A stretch of 64,000 bases of DNA from Gemmobacter sp. (GCF_034676705.1 NZ_JAUCBS010000005.1:124001-188000), one strand, 5' to 3'. Positions 7,930 through 17,023 are shown, counted from the first letter of the stretch. Numbers and translations: made by a program. The notes: generated by a model not told the origin, from the letters alone.

Positions 7930-9495
7930 ATGACGGCAACATCTTCTCGTCTGATGATCAGCGCGGCGGCCCTGTGCCTGTCGGCCGGCCTGTCGCAGGC
8001 CGAAACCATCCGCTGGGGCGGGTCCACCGACCTGAACTCGCTCGATCCCTATTCCTATGGCTCGACCTTCACGCTGGCCTTCCTGAACCATGTCTACGAA
8101 GGTCTGGTGCGCTATGACGCCGATCTGAAGATCCAGCCCGCGCTGGCCGAAAAATGGGAGGTGGTGTCGGATTCGGTCTGGCGGTTCCACCTGCGCAGGG
8201 GGGTCACGTTCCACGATGGTGCCGCCTTCACGGCCGAGGATGTGCTCGCCTCGCTGTCGCGCGTCAGCCATGCCAAATCGCCGCTGCGTGGCAACCTGCC
8301 GGCCTACAAATCGGCCAGGATCGTCGATGACCACACCATCGACCTCGAACTGACCGGCGCCTATCCGCTGCTGCTGAACGACCTGACCAACATCTTCATC
8401 TTTGACGCCGGCTGGCTGAAGACCAACAAGAGCGAAGAGCCCACCGACGTGACCGCAGGCGTCGAAGGCTATGCCACCTTCAACGCCAACGGCACCGGCC
8501 CCTTCGCCATCGAGGAACGCGTGCCCGATACCCGCACCACGATGAAGGTCAACGAAACGTGGTGGGACAAGCCGGTCCACAACGTGACGCGCATCGAATT
8601 CACGCCCATCACCTCGGCCGCGACCCGGGTGGCTGCGCTGCTGTCGGGCGAGATCGACTTTGTCGAAGGGGCCCCGGTGCAGGATCTGCCGCGCCTGAAG
8701 GCGGCCGACAATGTGACCGTGATCGAAGGCAACGCCCTGCGCACCATCATGTTCGGTTTCAACCGGCGGCCGGAACTGGCGGATGGCCGCAAGAACCCGT
8801 TCAACGATGTGAAGCTGCGGCAGGCCGTGGCCCATGCCATTGATGCCGAACTGATCCACAAGCGGGTGATGCGCGGCGCCTCGCGCGTGGCGGGCACGCT
8901 GGTGGCGCCGCAGATCCCCGGCTATTCGGCCGATCTGGACAAGCCCGTTGAATACAACGCCGATCTGGCGAAATCGCTGATCAAGGAAGCCGGCGCCGAA
9001 GGGTTCCCGTTCCAGCTGAGCTGCGCCTATGACACCTGGGTGAACGAGGAGGAAATCTGTTCCGCCGTCGTGTCGATGCTGACCCGCGTGGGCCTGGCGC
9101 CCACGCTGGACATCGGCCCGCGCGCCACCCAGTCGCCCAAGATGTCCAAGGGCCTGTCGGACATGTTCATCTTCGGCTGGGCGAACGAACCCATGCTGGA
9201 CAGCTATTCGATCCTTGTGCAGACCGTGCATTCCCGATCGGGCACCGCAGGCGTGTTCAACTGGGGCGACTGGACATATCCCGAATGGGACAAGCTGATC
9301 GACGCGGCAGCGGTGGAACTGGACCGCACCAAGCGCCTTGGCTACCAGGCCGAGGTGCTGAAAGGCGCCCGTGACGAAATGCTGTTCGTCCCGCTGCACC
9401 AGCAACCCATGGCCTGGGCGACCTCGAAAAAGGTCGAATACGTGCTGCAACAGGCCGACAACAAGCCGCGCCACTGGCTGACCCGCATCAAGTGA
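7930..9495 (+). CDS. ABC transporter substrate-binding protein, family 5 (peptide/nickel type)
   Basis: A 521-residue periplasmic binding protein with a Sec signal (LMISAAALCLSAGLSQA) and the family-5 signature near residues 85-110 (FHLRRGVTFHDGAAFTAEDV). The N-terminal DLNSLDPY and the central SAATRVAALLSGEIDF are also typical. It heads an operon with two permeases, two amidohydrolases and two ATPases. Family 5 binds oligopeptides but also many other amides and opines; the enzymes in this operon suggest a cyclic or amide-containing nitrogen compound. A strong hairpin follows its stop codon. Confidence 0.92.
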   Translation: MTATSSRLMISAAALCLSAGLSQAETIRWGGSTDLNSLDPYSYGSTFTLAFLNHVYEGLVRYDADLKIQPALAEKWEVVSDSVWRFHLRRGVTFHDGAAFTAEDVLASLSRVSHAKSPLRGNLPAYKSARIVDDHTIDLELTGAYPLLLNDLTNIFIFDAGWLKTNKSEEPTDVTAGVEGYATFNANGTGPFAIEERVPDTRTTMKVNETWWDKPVHNVTRIEFTPITSAATRVAALLSGEIDFVEGAPVQDLPRLKAADNVTVIEGNALRTIMFGFNRRPELADGRKNPFNDVKLRQAVAHAIDAELIHKRVMRGASRVAGTLVAPQIPGYSADLDKPVEYNADLAKSLIKEAGAEGFPFQLSCAYDTWVNEEEICSAVVSMLTRVGLAPTLDIGPRATQSPKMSKGLSDMFIFGWANEPMLDSYSILVQTVHSRSGTAGVFNWGDWTYPEWDKLIDAAAVELDRTKRLGYQAEVLKGARDEMLFVPLHQQPMAWATSKKVEYVLQQADNKPRHWLTRIK

Positions 9496-9503
9496 TCCCC
9501 AGC

Positions 9504-9527
9504 GCCGGGCCGCATCAGCGGCCCGGC
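9504..9527 (+). terminator. intercistronic hairpin after the substrate-binding protein gene
   Basis: A perfect 10-bp inverted repeat, GCCGGGCCGC at 9504-9513 and GCGGCCCGGC at 9518-9527, with loop ATCA, eight bases after the stop codon at 9495. No T-run follows. As after dctP, the position suggests differential expression of the binding protein over the membrane subunits. Confidence 0.6.
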
Positions 9528-9547
9528 CCTTGCCGACGGATGGTCCG

Positions 9548-10519
9548 ATGCTTGCCTTCCTGATCAAACGCCTGTCGAACGCGGCCATGGTGATGCTGGC
9601 CGTCAGCCTGATGGCCTTCATGATCTTCCGCTTTGTCGGTGACCCGGTGGAACTGATGGTCAACGAACAGACCACCCGCGAACAGCGCGAGGAATTGCGC
9701 GAAAGGCTGGGGATCGACCAGCCGGTGCTGGTGCAGTTCGCCCGCTTTGTCGGCAATGCCGTGCAGGGTGATTTCGGCGTGTCCTACCGCAACCAGCAAT
9801 CGGTGATGGCGCTGATCGCCGAACGCTTTCCGGCCACGATGGAACTTGTGCTGCTGGCCACGCTGATCTCGCTGGCGGTCGGGATCCCGCTGGGGGTGCT
9901 GACGGCGATCCACCGCGGACGGTGGTATTCCGAGGCGGTGCAGTTCGTGTCCATCATCGGCGTCTCGCTGCCCAGCTTCGTGATCGGCATCCTGCTGATC
10001 CTGGCCTTTGCCGTGACGCTGGGCTGGCTGCCCGCCTTTGGCCGGGGCGAGGTGGTGGATCTGGGCTGGTGGACCACGGGCCTGCTGACACCATCGGGGC
10101 GCATCGCCCTGATCCTGCCGGCCATCGCGCTGTCGTTCTACCAGATCACGCTGGTGATGCGGCTGGTGCGGGCGGAAATGCTGGAAACCCTGCGGTCGGA
10201 TTTCGTGAAATTCGCCCGCGCCCGGGGGGTGCCCGCCTGGCGCATCCATTTCCGCCATGCGCTGCGCAACTGCCTGATGCCGGTGGTGACCATGACGGCG
10301 ATGAACATCGGCGCGCTGATCGCCTTTGCGCTGGTGACGGAAACGGTGTTCCAGTGGCCGGGCATGGGCCTGCTGTTCATCCAGGCCGTCACCTTTGTCG
10401 ATATTCCGGTGATGGCCGCGTATCTGGTCATCGTCTCGTTCATCTTCGTGGCGCTGAACACCATCGTCGACATCACCTATGCGCTGATCGACCCGCGCCT
10501 GCGCGACGCGAACCGCTGA
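9548..10519 (+). CDS. ABC transporter permease (DppB/OppB-like)
   Basis: A 323-residue inner-membrane protein with about six transmembrane segments. The start at 9548 gives MLAFLIKRLSNAAMVM, the usual N-terminus. The EAA-type cytoplasmic loop lies near residues 215-235 (FVKFARARGVPAWRI). It shares FGRGEVVDLGWWTTGLL word for word with the permease at 30206-31189, so the two importers are paralogous. It pairs with the permease that follows. Confidence 0.93.
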   Translation: MLAFLIKRLSNAAMVMLAVSLMAFMIFRFVGDPVELMVNEQTTREQREELRERLGIDQPVLVQFARFVGNAVQGDFGVSYRNQQSVMALIAERFPATMELVLLATLISLAVGIPLGVLTAIHRGRWYSEAVQFVSIIGVSLPSFVIGILLILAFAVTLGWLPAFGRGEVVDLGWWTTGLLTPSGRIALILPAIALSFYQITLVMRLVRAEMLETLRSDFVKFARARGVPAWRIHFRHALRNCLMPVVTMTAMNIGALIAFALVTETVFQWPGMGLLFIQAVTFVDIPVMAAYLVIVSFIFVALNTIVDITYALIDPRLRDANR

Positions 10520-10526
10520 GGATCCC

Positions 10527-11450
10527 ATGGCCGCTGAACCCGGACTTTTCCTGCGTATCCGCCGGTCGGACCTGTGGTGGTCCTTTACCCGGCACAAGAC
10601 GGCGATGGGCGCCGCCATCCTGCTGGGGGTGCTGATCGTTGCCGCCGCGCTGGCGCCCTGGATCACGCCGCAGAACCCCTATGATCCGTCGCAGCTGGAT
10701 CTGTGGAATGCCGAACTGCCCCCGGTCTGGATGGCGGACGGGCAGTGGCCGTTCATCCTGGGCACCGACAATCAGGGCCGCGATATCCTGTCGGCGGTGC
10801 TCTACGGCTCGCGCATTTCCATCGTGATCGGGGTGGGGGCGGTGGCGCTGTCGCTGGTGGTGGGGATCGGGCTGGGGCTGGCGGCGGGGTATTTCGGCGG
10901 CTGGACGGACAACGTGCTGATGCGGGTGGGCGATGTGCTGCTGTCGGTGCCCACGATCCTGATCGCCATGCTGGTCTCGGCCATGGCCCGCGCCAGCCTG
11001 CCGCCCGAGTTGCGCGACATCGGCGCAGGCGCGGTGCTGGTGGTGGCGATCAGCCTGTCGGCCTGGGTGCAATACGCCCGCACCGTGCGCGCCCAGGCGG
11101 CGGTGGAGCGGCGCAAGGAATATGTGCAGGCGGCCCAGTTGCTGAAGGTGCCGGCGCGGCGGATCATGTTCAAGCATATCCTGCCCAACACCATGACCCC
11201 CATTCTGGTCGCCGCCACGCTGAACTTCGGCATGGCGATCCTGACCGAGGCGACGCTGTCGTTCCTCGGCATCGGGATGCCGCCCAGCCAGCCGTCCCTG
11301 GGCACGCTGATCCGGTTCGGCAACCAGTATCTGTTTTCCGGCATGTGGTGGATGGTGATCTTCCCGGTGCTGCAATTGTGCCTGCTGGTGGTTTCCGTGA
11401 ACCTGCTGGGCGACTGGCTGCGCGATGCGCTCAATCCAAGACTGAGGTGA
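10527..11450 (+). CDS. ABC transporter permease (DppC/OppC-like)
   Basis: A 307-residue DppC-type permease with an N-terminal transmembrane helix (TAMGAAILLGVLIVAAALA), the LGTDNQGRDILS motif near residue 75 that marks this subfamily, and an EAA loop (EYVQAAQLLKVPARRI) near residue 200. It starts 8 bp after the previous gene and ends 5 bp before the first amidohydrolase, a tight operon. It forms the channel with the preceding permease. Confidence 0.93.
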   Translation: MAAEPGLFLRIRRSDLWWSFTRHKTAMGAAILLGVLIVAAALAPWITPQNPYDPSQLDLWNAELPPVWMADGQWPFILGTDNQGRDILSAVLYGSRISIVIGVGAVALSLVVGIGLGLAAGYFGGWTDNVLMRVGDVLLSVPTILIAMLVSAMARASLPPELRDIGAGAVLVVAISLSAWVQYARTVRAQAAVERRKEYVQAAQLLKVPARRIMFKHILPNTMTPILVAATLNFGMAILTEATLSFLGIGMPPSQPSLGTLIRFGNQYLFSGMWWMVIFPVLQLCLLVVSVNLLGDWLRDALNPRLR

Positions 11451-11454
11451 CGAC

Positions 11455-12645
11455 ATGGACCTGCTGCTGAAAAACGTCCGCCCGATGGGCGCGGCCCCCG
11501 CCGACATCCTGATCCGGGATGGGGTGATTGCCGACATCGGCCCCGCCCTGTCCGCCCCCGGCGTGGCAGCCGAGGATGGCGCGGGCGCGCTGGTCATCCC
11601 CGGTCTGGTCGATGCGCATACACATCTGGACAAGACCACCTGGGGGATGCCCTGGTATGCGGGCCGCAAGGGCGGGGTGTTGCAGAGCCTGATCGACAAC
11701 GAACGCACCAGCCGCATTCCGCTGGGGTTGGACGTCCACCGCCAGTCGATGCGCCACGCCGTGGGCCTGATCGCCAACGGCACCAGCCATATCCGCAGCC
11801 ATGTCGATGTGGACACCGACCACGGCCTGACCCTGCTGGAAGGCAAGATCGCCACGCGTCAGGCGCTGGCCGGGCTGATCGACATCCAGATCGTCGCCTT
11901 TCCGCAATCGGGCCTGATGGTGCGGCCGGGGACGTATGAGCTGCTGGATGCCGCCCTGTCGGCGGGGGCGGACATTGTCGGCGGGCTTGACCCGTCGTCG
12001 ATGGACCGCGACCCCAAGGGGTCGCTGGATGCGGTGTTCGCGCTGGCCGAAAAGCACGGCAAGCCGGTGGACATTCACCTGCACGAACCGGGCGAACTCG
12101 GCGCCTTTACCATGGAGATGATCCTGGATCGCACCGCCGCGCTGGGGATGCAGGGCAAGGTCGGGGTCAGCCACGCCTTTCACCTCGCCATGGTGCCCGA
12201 GGCGCGGATTTCGGCGCTGATGGAGCGGATCGCGGCGCTGGACGTGGCGATCTTTTCCACCGGCCACCCCTCGGCGCATGTCCCCTCGCTGGCGCGGATG
12301 CGGGCGGCGGGGATCCGCGTGGGCATCGGCTGCGACGGCATCCGCGACACCTGGGGGCCGTGGGGCGAACCCGACATGATGCACCGCGCCCGGATCGTCG
12401 GCATGAAGAACGGCTTCCGCCGCGATGACGAACTGGAACTGCTGCTGGACACCGCCTCGGGCGCCGGGGCGGCCGCCATCGGTTTGCCCGGACGGTCGGT
12501 CACGGTGGGCGCGGTGGCCGACCTGACCCTGCTGGCCGGCGAAACGCTGGCCCATGCCGTGGTGCTGGACGAGCCCCGCCCGCTGGTGATCAAGGGCGGC
12601 CGCATCGCGGCCCGGGGCGGCGTGGCCGTGGTGCAGGCGCCATGA
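11455..12645 (+). CDS. amidohydrolase, cytosine-deaminase-like
   Basis: A 396-residue metal-dependent hydrolase of the CodA branch. The metal-binding HxH is His55-x-His57 (DAHTHLDK). Later ligands and catalytic groups follow the family: HLHE near residue 208, SHAFH near 240, and the Asp in GCDGIRDTW near 300. Thus the catalytic set looks intact. It probably deaminates or hydrolyses a heterocycle or cyclic amide delivered by the surrounding ABC importer. The distal CodA loop sequence differs, so cytosine itself need not be the substrate. It overlaps the next gene by 4 bp. Confidence 0.85.
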   Translation: MDLLLKNVRPMGAAPADILIRDGVIADIGPALSAPGVAAEDGAGALVIPGLVDAHTHLDKTTWGMPWYAGRKGGVLQSLIDNERTSRIPLGLDVHRQSMRHAVGLIANGTSHIRSHVDVDTDHGLTLLEGKIATRQALAGLIDIQIVAFPQSGLMVRPGTYELLDAALSAGADIVGGLDPSSMDRDPKGSLDAVFALAEKHGKPVDIHLHEPGELGAFTMEMILDRTAALGMQGKVGVSHAFHLAMVPEARISALMERIAALDVAIFSTGHPSAHVPSLARMRAAGIRVGIGCDGIRDTWGPWGEPDMMHRARIVGMKNGFRRDDELELLLDTASGAGAAAIGLPGRSVTVGAVADLTLLAGETLAHAVVLDEPRPLVIKGGRIAARGGVAVVQAP

Positions 12646-14126
12646 CCCTCGCCGCCCTGACCCTTGGCCAGCGCCCCCCCGGCCGCACCGCGCTGCGCGC
12701 CGACTGGGTGCTGGCGCAGGGTGCCACCGGCCCCCGCCTGCTGAAAAACGCCGAAGTCGTCATCGAGGGCGCCACGGTGCTGCATGCCGGAGGCCGCTTC
12801 CCGGGCGAGGTGGCCCGGCGCATCGACCTTGGCCCTGCGCTGATCTCTCCGGGCTTCATCGACCTCGACGCGCTGTCCGATCTGGATACCACGCTGCTGG
12901 CCATCGACCACCAGCCCGGCTGGGCCAAGGGCCGCGTCTGGCCGCAAAGCTATGTCGCCCGTGGCCCCTACGAGATGTATTCGCCCGACGAACTGGCGTT
13001 CCAGAAGAAATTCGCCTTTGCCCAACTGCTCTTGAACGGCATCACCACCGCCGCCCCCATCGCCTCGCTGTTCTACCGCGCATGGGGGGAAACGGTGGCC
13101 GAGTTCGACGCGGCGGCGCAAGCGGCGCTAGACCTTGGGCTGCGGGTGTATCTGGGCCCCGGCTATCGGGCCGGCGGCATGGTCTGCACCGCGCCCGGCG
13201 TGCTGATGCCCCTGCTGGACGAACCCCGCGGCATGGCCGGGCTGGCCGAGGCCGCCGCCTGGGTCCGGCGCTGGCACGGCGCCGGCGACGGCCTGATCCA
13301 CGGCCTGTTCGCCCCCGACCGGGTGGAGACCTGCACCGAACCCCTCCTGCGCCGCACCTTCGCCATGGCCGAGGATCTGGGCGCCCCCGTCCGCCTGCAC
13401 ATGGCCCAAGGGCTGATGGAGCGCGAGGCGATGGCGCTGCAACACGGCTGCACCGCGCCCGAATGGCTGGCGCGCATGGGCCTGCTGTCGCCCCGGCTGA
13501 TCGCGCCGCATGCCACCCACGCCACGGCGCAGGATCTGGCGCTGTATGCCGCGCATGGCGTGTCGGTGGTGCATTGCCCGCTGGTCTCGGGCCGCTTCGG
13601 CGGGCTGCTCGACTCGTTTGGCAAACTGCACGCGGCGGGGGTGAACATCGCCATGGGCACCGATACCGCGCCGCCGGACATGATCCTGAACCTGTCGGTC
13701 GGGCTGATCCTGGCCCGCGTCGCCGAACGCCGCCCCGATGCGGTTTCGTCGGCGAGGATGTGGGAGGCGGCAACGCTGGGCGGCGCCCGCGCGCTGGGGC
13801 GCGAGGATCTCGGCCGCATCGCGCCGGGCGCCCGCGCCGATCTGGCGGTGTTCGACCTGTCCGACCCCTATATGGCCCCCACAATCGACCCGATCACCAC
13901 CCTGATCGCCGGCGCCTCTGGCCGGGTGACGCGCGCCGTCTTCGTCGATGGCCGGTTGTCGATGCGTGATGGCAAGGTGGCCGGGTTCGACATGGCCGCC
14001 GCCCGGCTTCAGGCGCAGACCCAGTTCGACGGGCTGGTCGCGAATTACCCCGACCGCACCTGGGGCCACCCGCCGGTGGCCGAAATCTTTCCCCCCAGTT
14101 TCCCGATGGAGGACTGCGATGCCTGA
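12642..14126 (+). CDS. amidohydrolase superfamily protein (chlorohydrolase/SsnA-like) lacking the HxH motif
   Basis: A 494-residue TIM-barrel amidohydrolase with the small N-terminal beta-sandwich. Where the superfamily has PGF-x-x-x-HxH, this protein has PGFIDLDALSDLDTT, so Asp74 and Asp76 sit in the HxH positions. The later positions appear retained: RLHMAQG, IAPHATHA, and GTDTAPPD. I recall related chlorohydrolase-family proteins with the same GFIDLDAL feature, so this may define a subfamily rather than a mutation. Chemistry is uncertain: altered metal binding or no metal at the alpha site. It overlaps both neighbours (4 bp and 8 bp), so it belongs to the importer operon. Confidence 0.82.
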   Translation: MTLAALTLGQRPPGRTALRADWVLAQGATGPRLLKNAEVVIEGATVLHAGGRFPGEVARRIDLGPALISPGFIDLDALSDLDTTLLAIDHQPGWAKGRVWPQSYVARGPYEMYSPDELAFQKKFAFAQLLLNGITTAAPIASLFYRAWGETVAEFDAAAQAALDLGLRVYLGPGYRAGGMVCTAPGVLMPLLDEPRGMAGLAEAAAWVRRWHGAGDGLIHGLFAPDRVETCTEPLLRRTFAMAEDLGAPVRLHMAQGLMEREAMALQHGCTAPEWLARMGLLSPRLIAPHATHATAQDLALYAAHGVSVVHCPLVSGRFGGLLDSFGKLHAAGVNIAMGTDTAPPDMILNLSVGLILARVAERRPDAVSSARMWEAATLGGARALGREDLGRIAPGARADLAVFDLSDPYMAPTIDPITTLIAGASGRVTRAVFVDGRLSMRDGKVAGFDMAAARLQAQTQFDGLVANYPDRTWGHPPVAEIFPPSFPMEDCDA

Positions 14127-15093
14127 TCCCGTGCTGGAGGTGCGCGACCTGCGGGTGGATTTCCCCGGCCGCCACGGCACCGTCACCGCGCTGGATGGCG
14201 TGTCGCTGCACCTGTGCCCGGGCGAGATCCTGGGCGTGGTCGGCGAAAGCGGCGCTGGCAAGTCGATGACCGGCCTTGCCATTCAGGGCCTGCTGGAACC
14301 GCCCGGCCATATCGCAGCCGGGCAAATCCTGCTGAACGGCCGGCGCATCGACACCCTGCCGCTGCGCCAGATGGAAAAGATCCGCGGGCGCGAGATCGGG
14401 GCGATCTTTCAGGATCCGCTGACCTCGCTGAACCCGTTGTTCACCGTGGGCGCGCAGCTGGTGGAAACCATCCGCATCCATCTGGACATGACGAAATCCG
14501 ATGCCCGCGCCCGTGCCATCGACCTGTTGCGCCAGGTCGGCATCCCGGCGCCCGAGGTGCGGATCGACCACTACCCGCACCAGTTTTCCGGCGGCATGCG
14601 CCAGCGCGTGGTGATCGCGCTGGCCCTGTCGGCGGAACCCCGGCTGATCATCGCGGATGAACCGACGACGGCGCTTGATGTATCGATCCAGGCCCAGATC
14701 ATCGCCCTGCTGCGCCGGTTGTGCGACGATACCGGCACGGCGGTGATGCTGGTGACCCATGACATGGGCGTGATCGCCGAAGCCGCGGACCGGGTGGCGG
14801 TGATGTATGCCGGCCGCATGGTGGAAATCGGCGAGGTGCGCGGCGTGCTGCGCGCGCCCCGCCACCCCTATACCCAGGGCCTGATGGGCTCGATCCCCGC
14901 GCTGGGGCATAGGGTGGACCGGCTGCGCCAGATCGACGGCGCCATGCCCCGGCTGGATGCCATTCCGCCCGGCTGCGCCTTCAACCCGCGCTGCCCGATG
15001 GTCGGGCCGCGCTGCACTGCGCAGCGCCCGGAACTGGCGCTGGCCGTCGCCAGCGAAACCGCCTGCTGGCTGGATCAAGGAGGAGTGGCATGA
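14119..15093 (+). CDS. ABC transporter ATP-binding protein (DppD-like)
   Basis: A 324-residue ATPase: Walker A GESGAGKS near residue 40, Q-loop FQDPLTSLNPLF, signature SGGMRQR near 155, Walker B LIIADEPTT, and H-loop VTHDMG. The C-terminal oligopeptide-transporter extension with Cys residues (PPGCAFNPRCPM) is present and in DppD proteins holds an iron-sulphur cluster. The start at 14119 overlaps the amidohydrolase stop by 8 bp. It forms a heterodimer with the next protein to energise the importer. Confidence 0.94.
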   Translation: MPDPVLEVRDLRVDFPGRHGTVTALDGVSLHLCPGEILGVVGESGAGKSMTGLAIQGLLEPPGHIAAGQILLNGRRIDTLPLRQMEKIRGREIGAIFQDPLTSLNPLFTVGAQLVETIRIHLDMTKSDARARAIDLLRQVGIPAPEVRIDHYPHQFSGGMRQRVVIALALSAEPRLIIADEPTTALDVSIQAQIIALLRRLCDDTGTAVMLVTHDMGVIAEAADRVAVMYAGRMVEIGEVRGVLRAPRHPYTQGLMGSIPALGHRVDRLRQIDGAMPRLDAIPPGCAFNPRCPMVGPRCTAQRPELALAVASETACWLDQGGVA

Positions 15094-16073
15094 CCAGGCC
15101 CGTCGCACTGCGCGTGCGCAACCTGACCCGCGTGTTCGATGTGTCGGCCCCCTGGCTGAACCGGCTGGTGGAACGCAAGCCCAAGGCCTTTCTGCGCGCG
15201 GTGGACAATGTGTCCTTCGACGTGCCGCTTGGCGGCTGCCTAAGCCTGGTGGGGGAATCCGGCTGCGGCAAGTCCACCGTGGCGCGGCTGATCTCGGGCC
15301 TGTATCGGCCGACCGACGGCACGGTCGATTTCGGCGCGGGGGAGGACGGCACCGCGCTGTCGGCGCAGATGATCTTTCAGGATCCCTATGCCAGCCTGAA
15401 CCCCCGCTGGCGCGTGCGCGACATCATCGCCGAACCGCTGCGCGAACTGAAGGTGCTGGCCGACGAACCCGCCATCCAGGCCCGGGTGGCCGAGATCCTG
15501 ACGACCGTCGGCCTGTCGCCCCGGGATGGCGCGAAATTCCCGCACGAATTCTCCGGCGGCCAGCGCCAGCGCATCTCCATCGCACGCGCACTGGTGACCG
15601 AGCCGCGCTTTCTGGTCTGCGACGAACCGACCTCGGCGCTGGATGTGTCGGTCCAGGCGCAGATCCTCAACCTGATGCGGCGGTTGCAGGACCAGCTGGG
15701 CCTGACCTACCTGTTCATCAGCCATGACCTGTCGGTGGTGCGCCACATGTCGGACCGCATCGCGGTGATGTATCTGGGCCGCGTGGTGGAGGAAGCCGAT
15801 ACCGAGGTACTGTTCGCCTCCCCGCGCCACCCCTATACCCGCATGCTGCTGCAAACGATCCCGAACATCGAGGCCCCGAAACGCGCGCGCGAGGCGGACG
15901 TAGGCGAGGTGCCCAGCCCGCTCCACCCGCCGAAGGGCTGCGCCTTTCACCCGCGCTGCCCGCTCGCCGATGCGCGATGCAGCGCCGAACGGCCCGCGGT
16001 GCGCACCCTGTCCGACCGCAGCCGCGTGGCCTGCCACCGGGTGGAGGAAGCAGCCGCAGACATGGTTGCCTGA
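15090..16073 (+). CDS. ABC transporter ATP-binding protein (DppF-like)
   Basis: A 327-residue partner ATPase with Walker A GESGCGKS, Q-loop FQDPYASLNPRW, signature SGGQRQR, Walker B FLVCDEPTS and H-loop ISHDLS, plus the C-terminal PPKGCAFHPRCP region. It overlaps the DppD-like gene by 4 bp (ATGA). It is the last gene of the operon; the compound inverted repeat at 16097-16283 follows and separates it from convergent genes. Confidence 0.94.
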   Translation: MTRPVALRVRNLTRVFDVSAPWLNRLVERKPKAFLRAVDNVSFDVPLGGCLSLVGESGCGKSTVARLISGLYRPTDGTVDFGAGEDGTALSAQMIFQDPYASLNPRWRVRDIIAEPLRELKVLADEPAIQARVAEILTTVGLSPRDGAKFPHEFSGGQRQRISIARALVTEPRFLVCDEPTSALDVSVQAQILNLMRRLQDQLGLTYLFISHDLSVVRHMSDRIAVMYLGRVVEEADTEVLFASPRHPYTRMLLQTIPNIEAPKRAREADVGEVPSPLHPPKGCAFHPRCPLADARCSAERPAVRTLSDRSRVACHRVEEAAADMVA

Positions 16074-16096
16074 GCCGCCAGATGCCCGGGGGGAAA

Positions 16097-16283
16097 GGGG
16101 GCCTTCTGCCCCCTCGGCGCGTTACCGCGCCTCACCCCCGAGGATATTTGGATCAAAGCGAAACAGGCGCCGGGGCCGCGCGCGTAAGCCCCGCGCCTTC
16201 TTTCTGGTGATTTCGCTTTGATCCAAATATCCTCGGGGGGGTGAATTGCCCGGAACGGGCAAGAGGGGGGCGGAAGGCCCCCC
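16097..16283. repeat. two-copy inverted intergenic element with conserved box and covarying hairpins
   Basis: Between convergent genes lie two copies of a roughly 70-nt unit in opposite orientation. Each has a conserved 29-nt box (16135-16163 and its exact reverse complement 16211-16239) with core CCCCGAGGATATTTG. Each also has two flanking hairpins in mirrored order. Hairpin 2 is GGCGCG-ttac-CGCGCC (16116-16131) in one copy and TTGCCCG-gaa-CGGGCAA (16246-16262) in the other. Hairpin 1 is at 16097-16113 and 16265-16283. Stem bases differ between copies but pairing is kept. It probably acts as a bidirectional terminator and looks like a dispersed repeat family of this lineage. Confidence 0.75.
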
Positions 16284-16303
16284 TTTGCTGTTTCCGCAAG
16301 CTC

Positions 16304-17023
16304 TCAGGCCATAAGACGGGCTGCCGCCTTTTCGCGGGGAAAGGCGTAGCTGCCGCCCTTGGCGGTGGCGAAACCGCCGCCCACCATGCCTTCGGCCAGT
16401 TTCACCGCCGCCGTTACCCCGTCGATCACCGGGATCCCGGTTTCGGCCTGCAGCGCGCGGCACATCTCGGCCATACCGGCGCAACCCAGCAGAACCGCCT
16501 CGGCGCCGTCTTCCTCGGCCGAGCGGCGGATTTCGCTGCGCAGGCGGGCAAAGGCCTCGGCGGGGTTTTCTTCCAGCGCCAGCACGGGCAGGTTGACCGA
16601 GCGCACCCGCCGGCACTGGCGGCCCGCGCCATAGCCATCGACCAGATCCTCGATGATCGGGACCGACCGGGGCAGGGTGGTGACGATGGAGAACCGCGCC
16701 GCGATAGTGGTGGCGACCTGCACCCCCGCCTGGCAGATGCCCAGCACCGGGCCGTGCGCCACCTCGCGCGCGGCACCAAGGCCCGGGTCGTCGAAACAGG
16801 CGATCACGGTGGCCTGCGCCCCTTCGGCCTCGGCCGCGCGGATGGTGTCCAGCAGGCCGGGCACCGCGCGGGCCTCGTCGGCGTGGCCTTCGATGCTGGC
16901 AGGCGATCCGGCCACGGTGCGCGCCAGGATCTGCGTTTGCGACAGCACCACCCGCTGGGCGCTGGCGCGGATGGTTTCGGTCATCGAGGCGGTGGAGTTC
17001 GGGTTGACGATCAGGATCCGCAT
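16304..17023 (-). CDS. aspartate/glutamate (hydantoin) racemase family protein
   Basis: A 239-residue HyuE-type racemase. It begins MRILIVNPNST and has both catalytic Cys: Cys76 (IACFDDPG) and Cys181 (LLGCAGM). The enzyme would racemise a 5-substituted hydantoin, allantoin or a related amino acid by two-base proton transfer. It lies 3 bp after the flavin-reductase-like gene in one transcription unit and opposite the ABC importer operon with two amidohydrolases, which supports a shared hydantoin-like or cyclic-amide substrate. Confidence 0.87.
   Translation of the reverse strand: MRILIVNPNSTASMTETIRASAQRVVLSQTQILARTVAGSPASIEGHADEARAVPGLLDTIRAAEAEGAQATVIACFDDPGLGAAREVAHGPVLGICQAGVQVATTIAARFSIVTTLPRSVPIIEDLVDGYGAGRQCRRVRSVNLPVLALEENPAEAFARLRSEIRRSAEEDGAEAVLLGCAGMAEMCRALQAETGIPVIDGVTAAVKLAEGMVGGGFATAKGGSYAFPREKAAARLMA

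Noticed and set aside
7789..9756. 655-residue open frame on the minus strand across the binding-protein gene
   Set aside because: It is antisense to a clear family-5 binding protein, shows no domain pattern and has a His/Gln/Gly-rich composition typical of GC-rich antisense frames. The same applies to long antisense frames at 27767-29476, 31282-32898, 38188-39390, 42801-44444 and 61286-63586.
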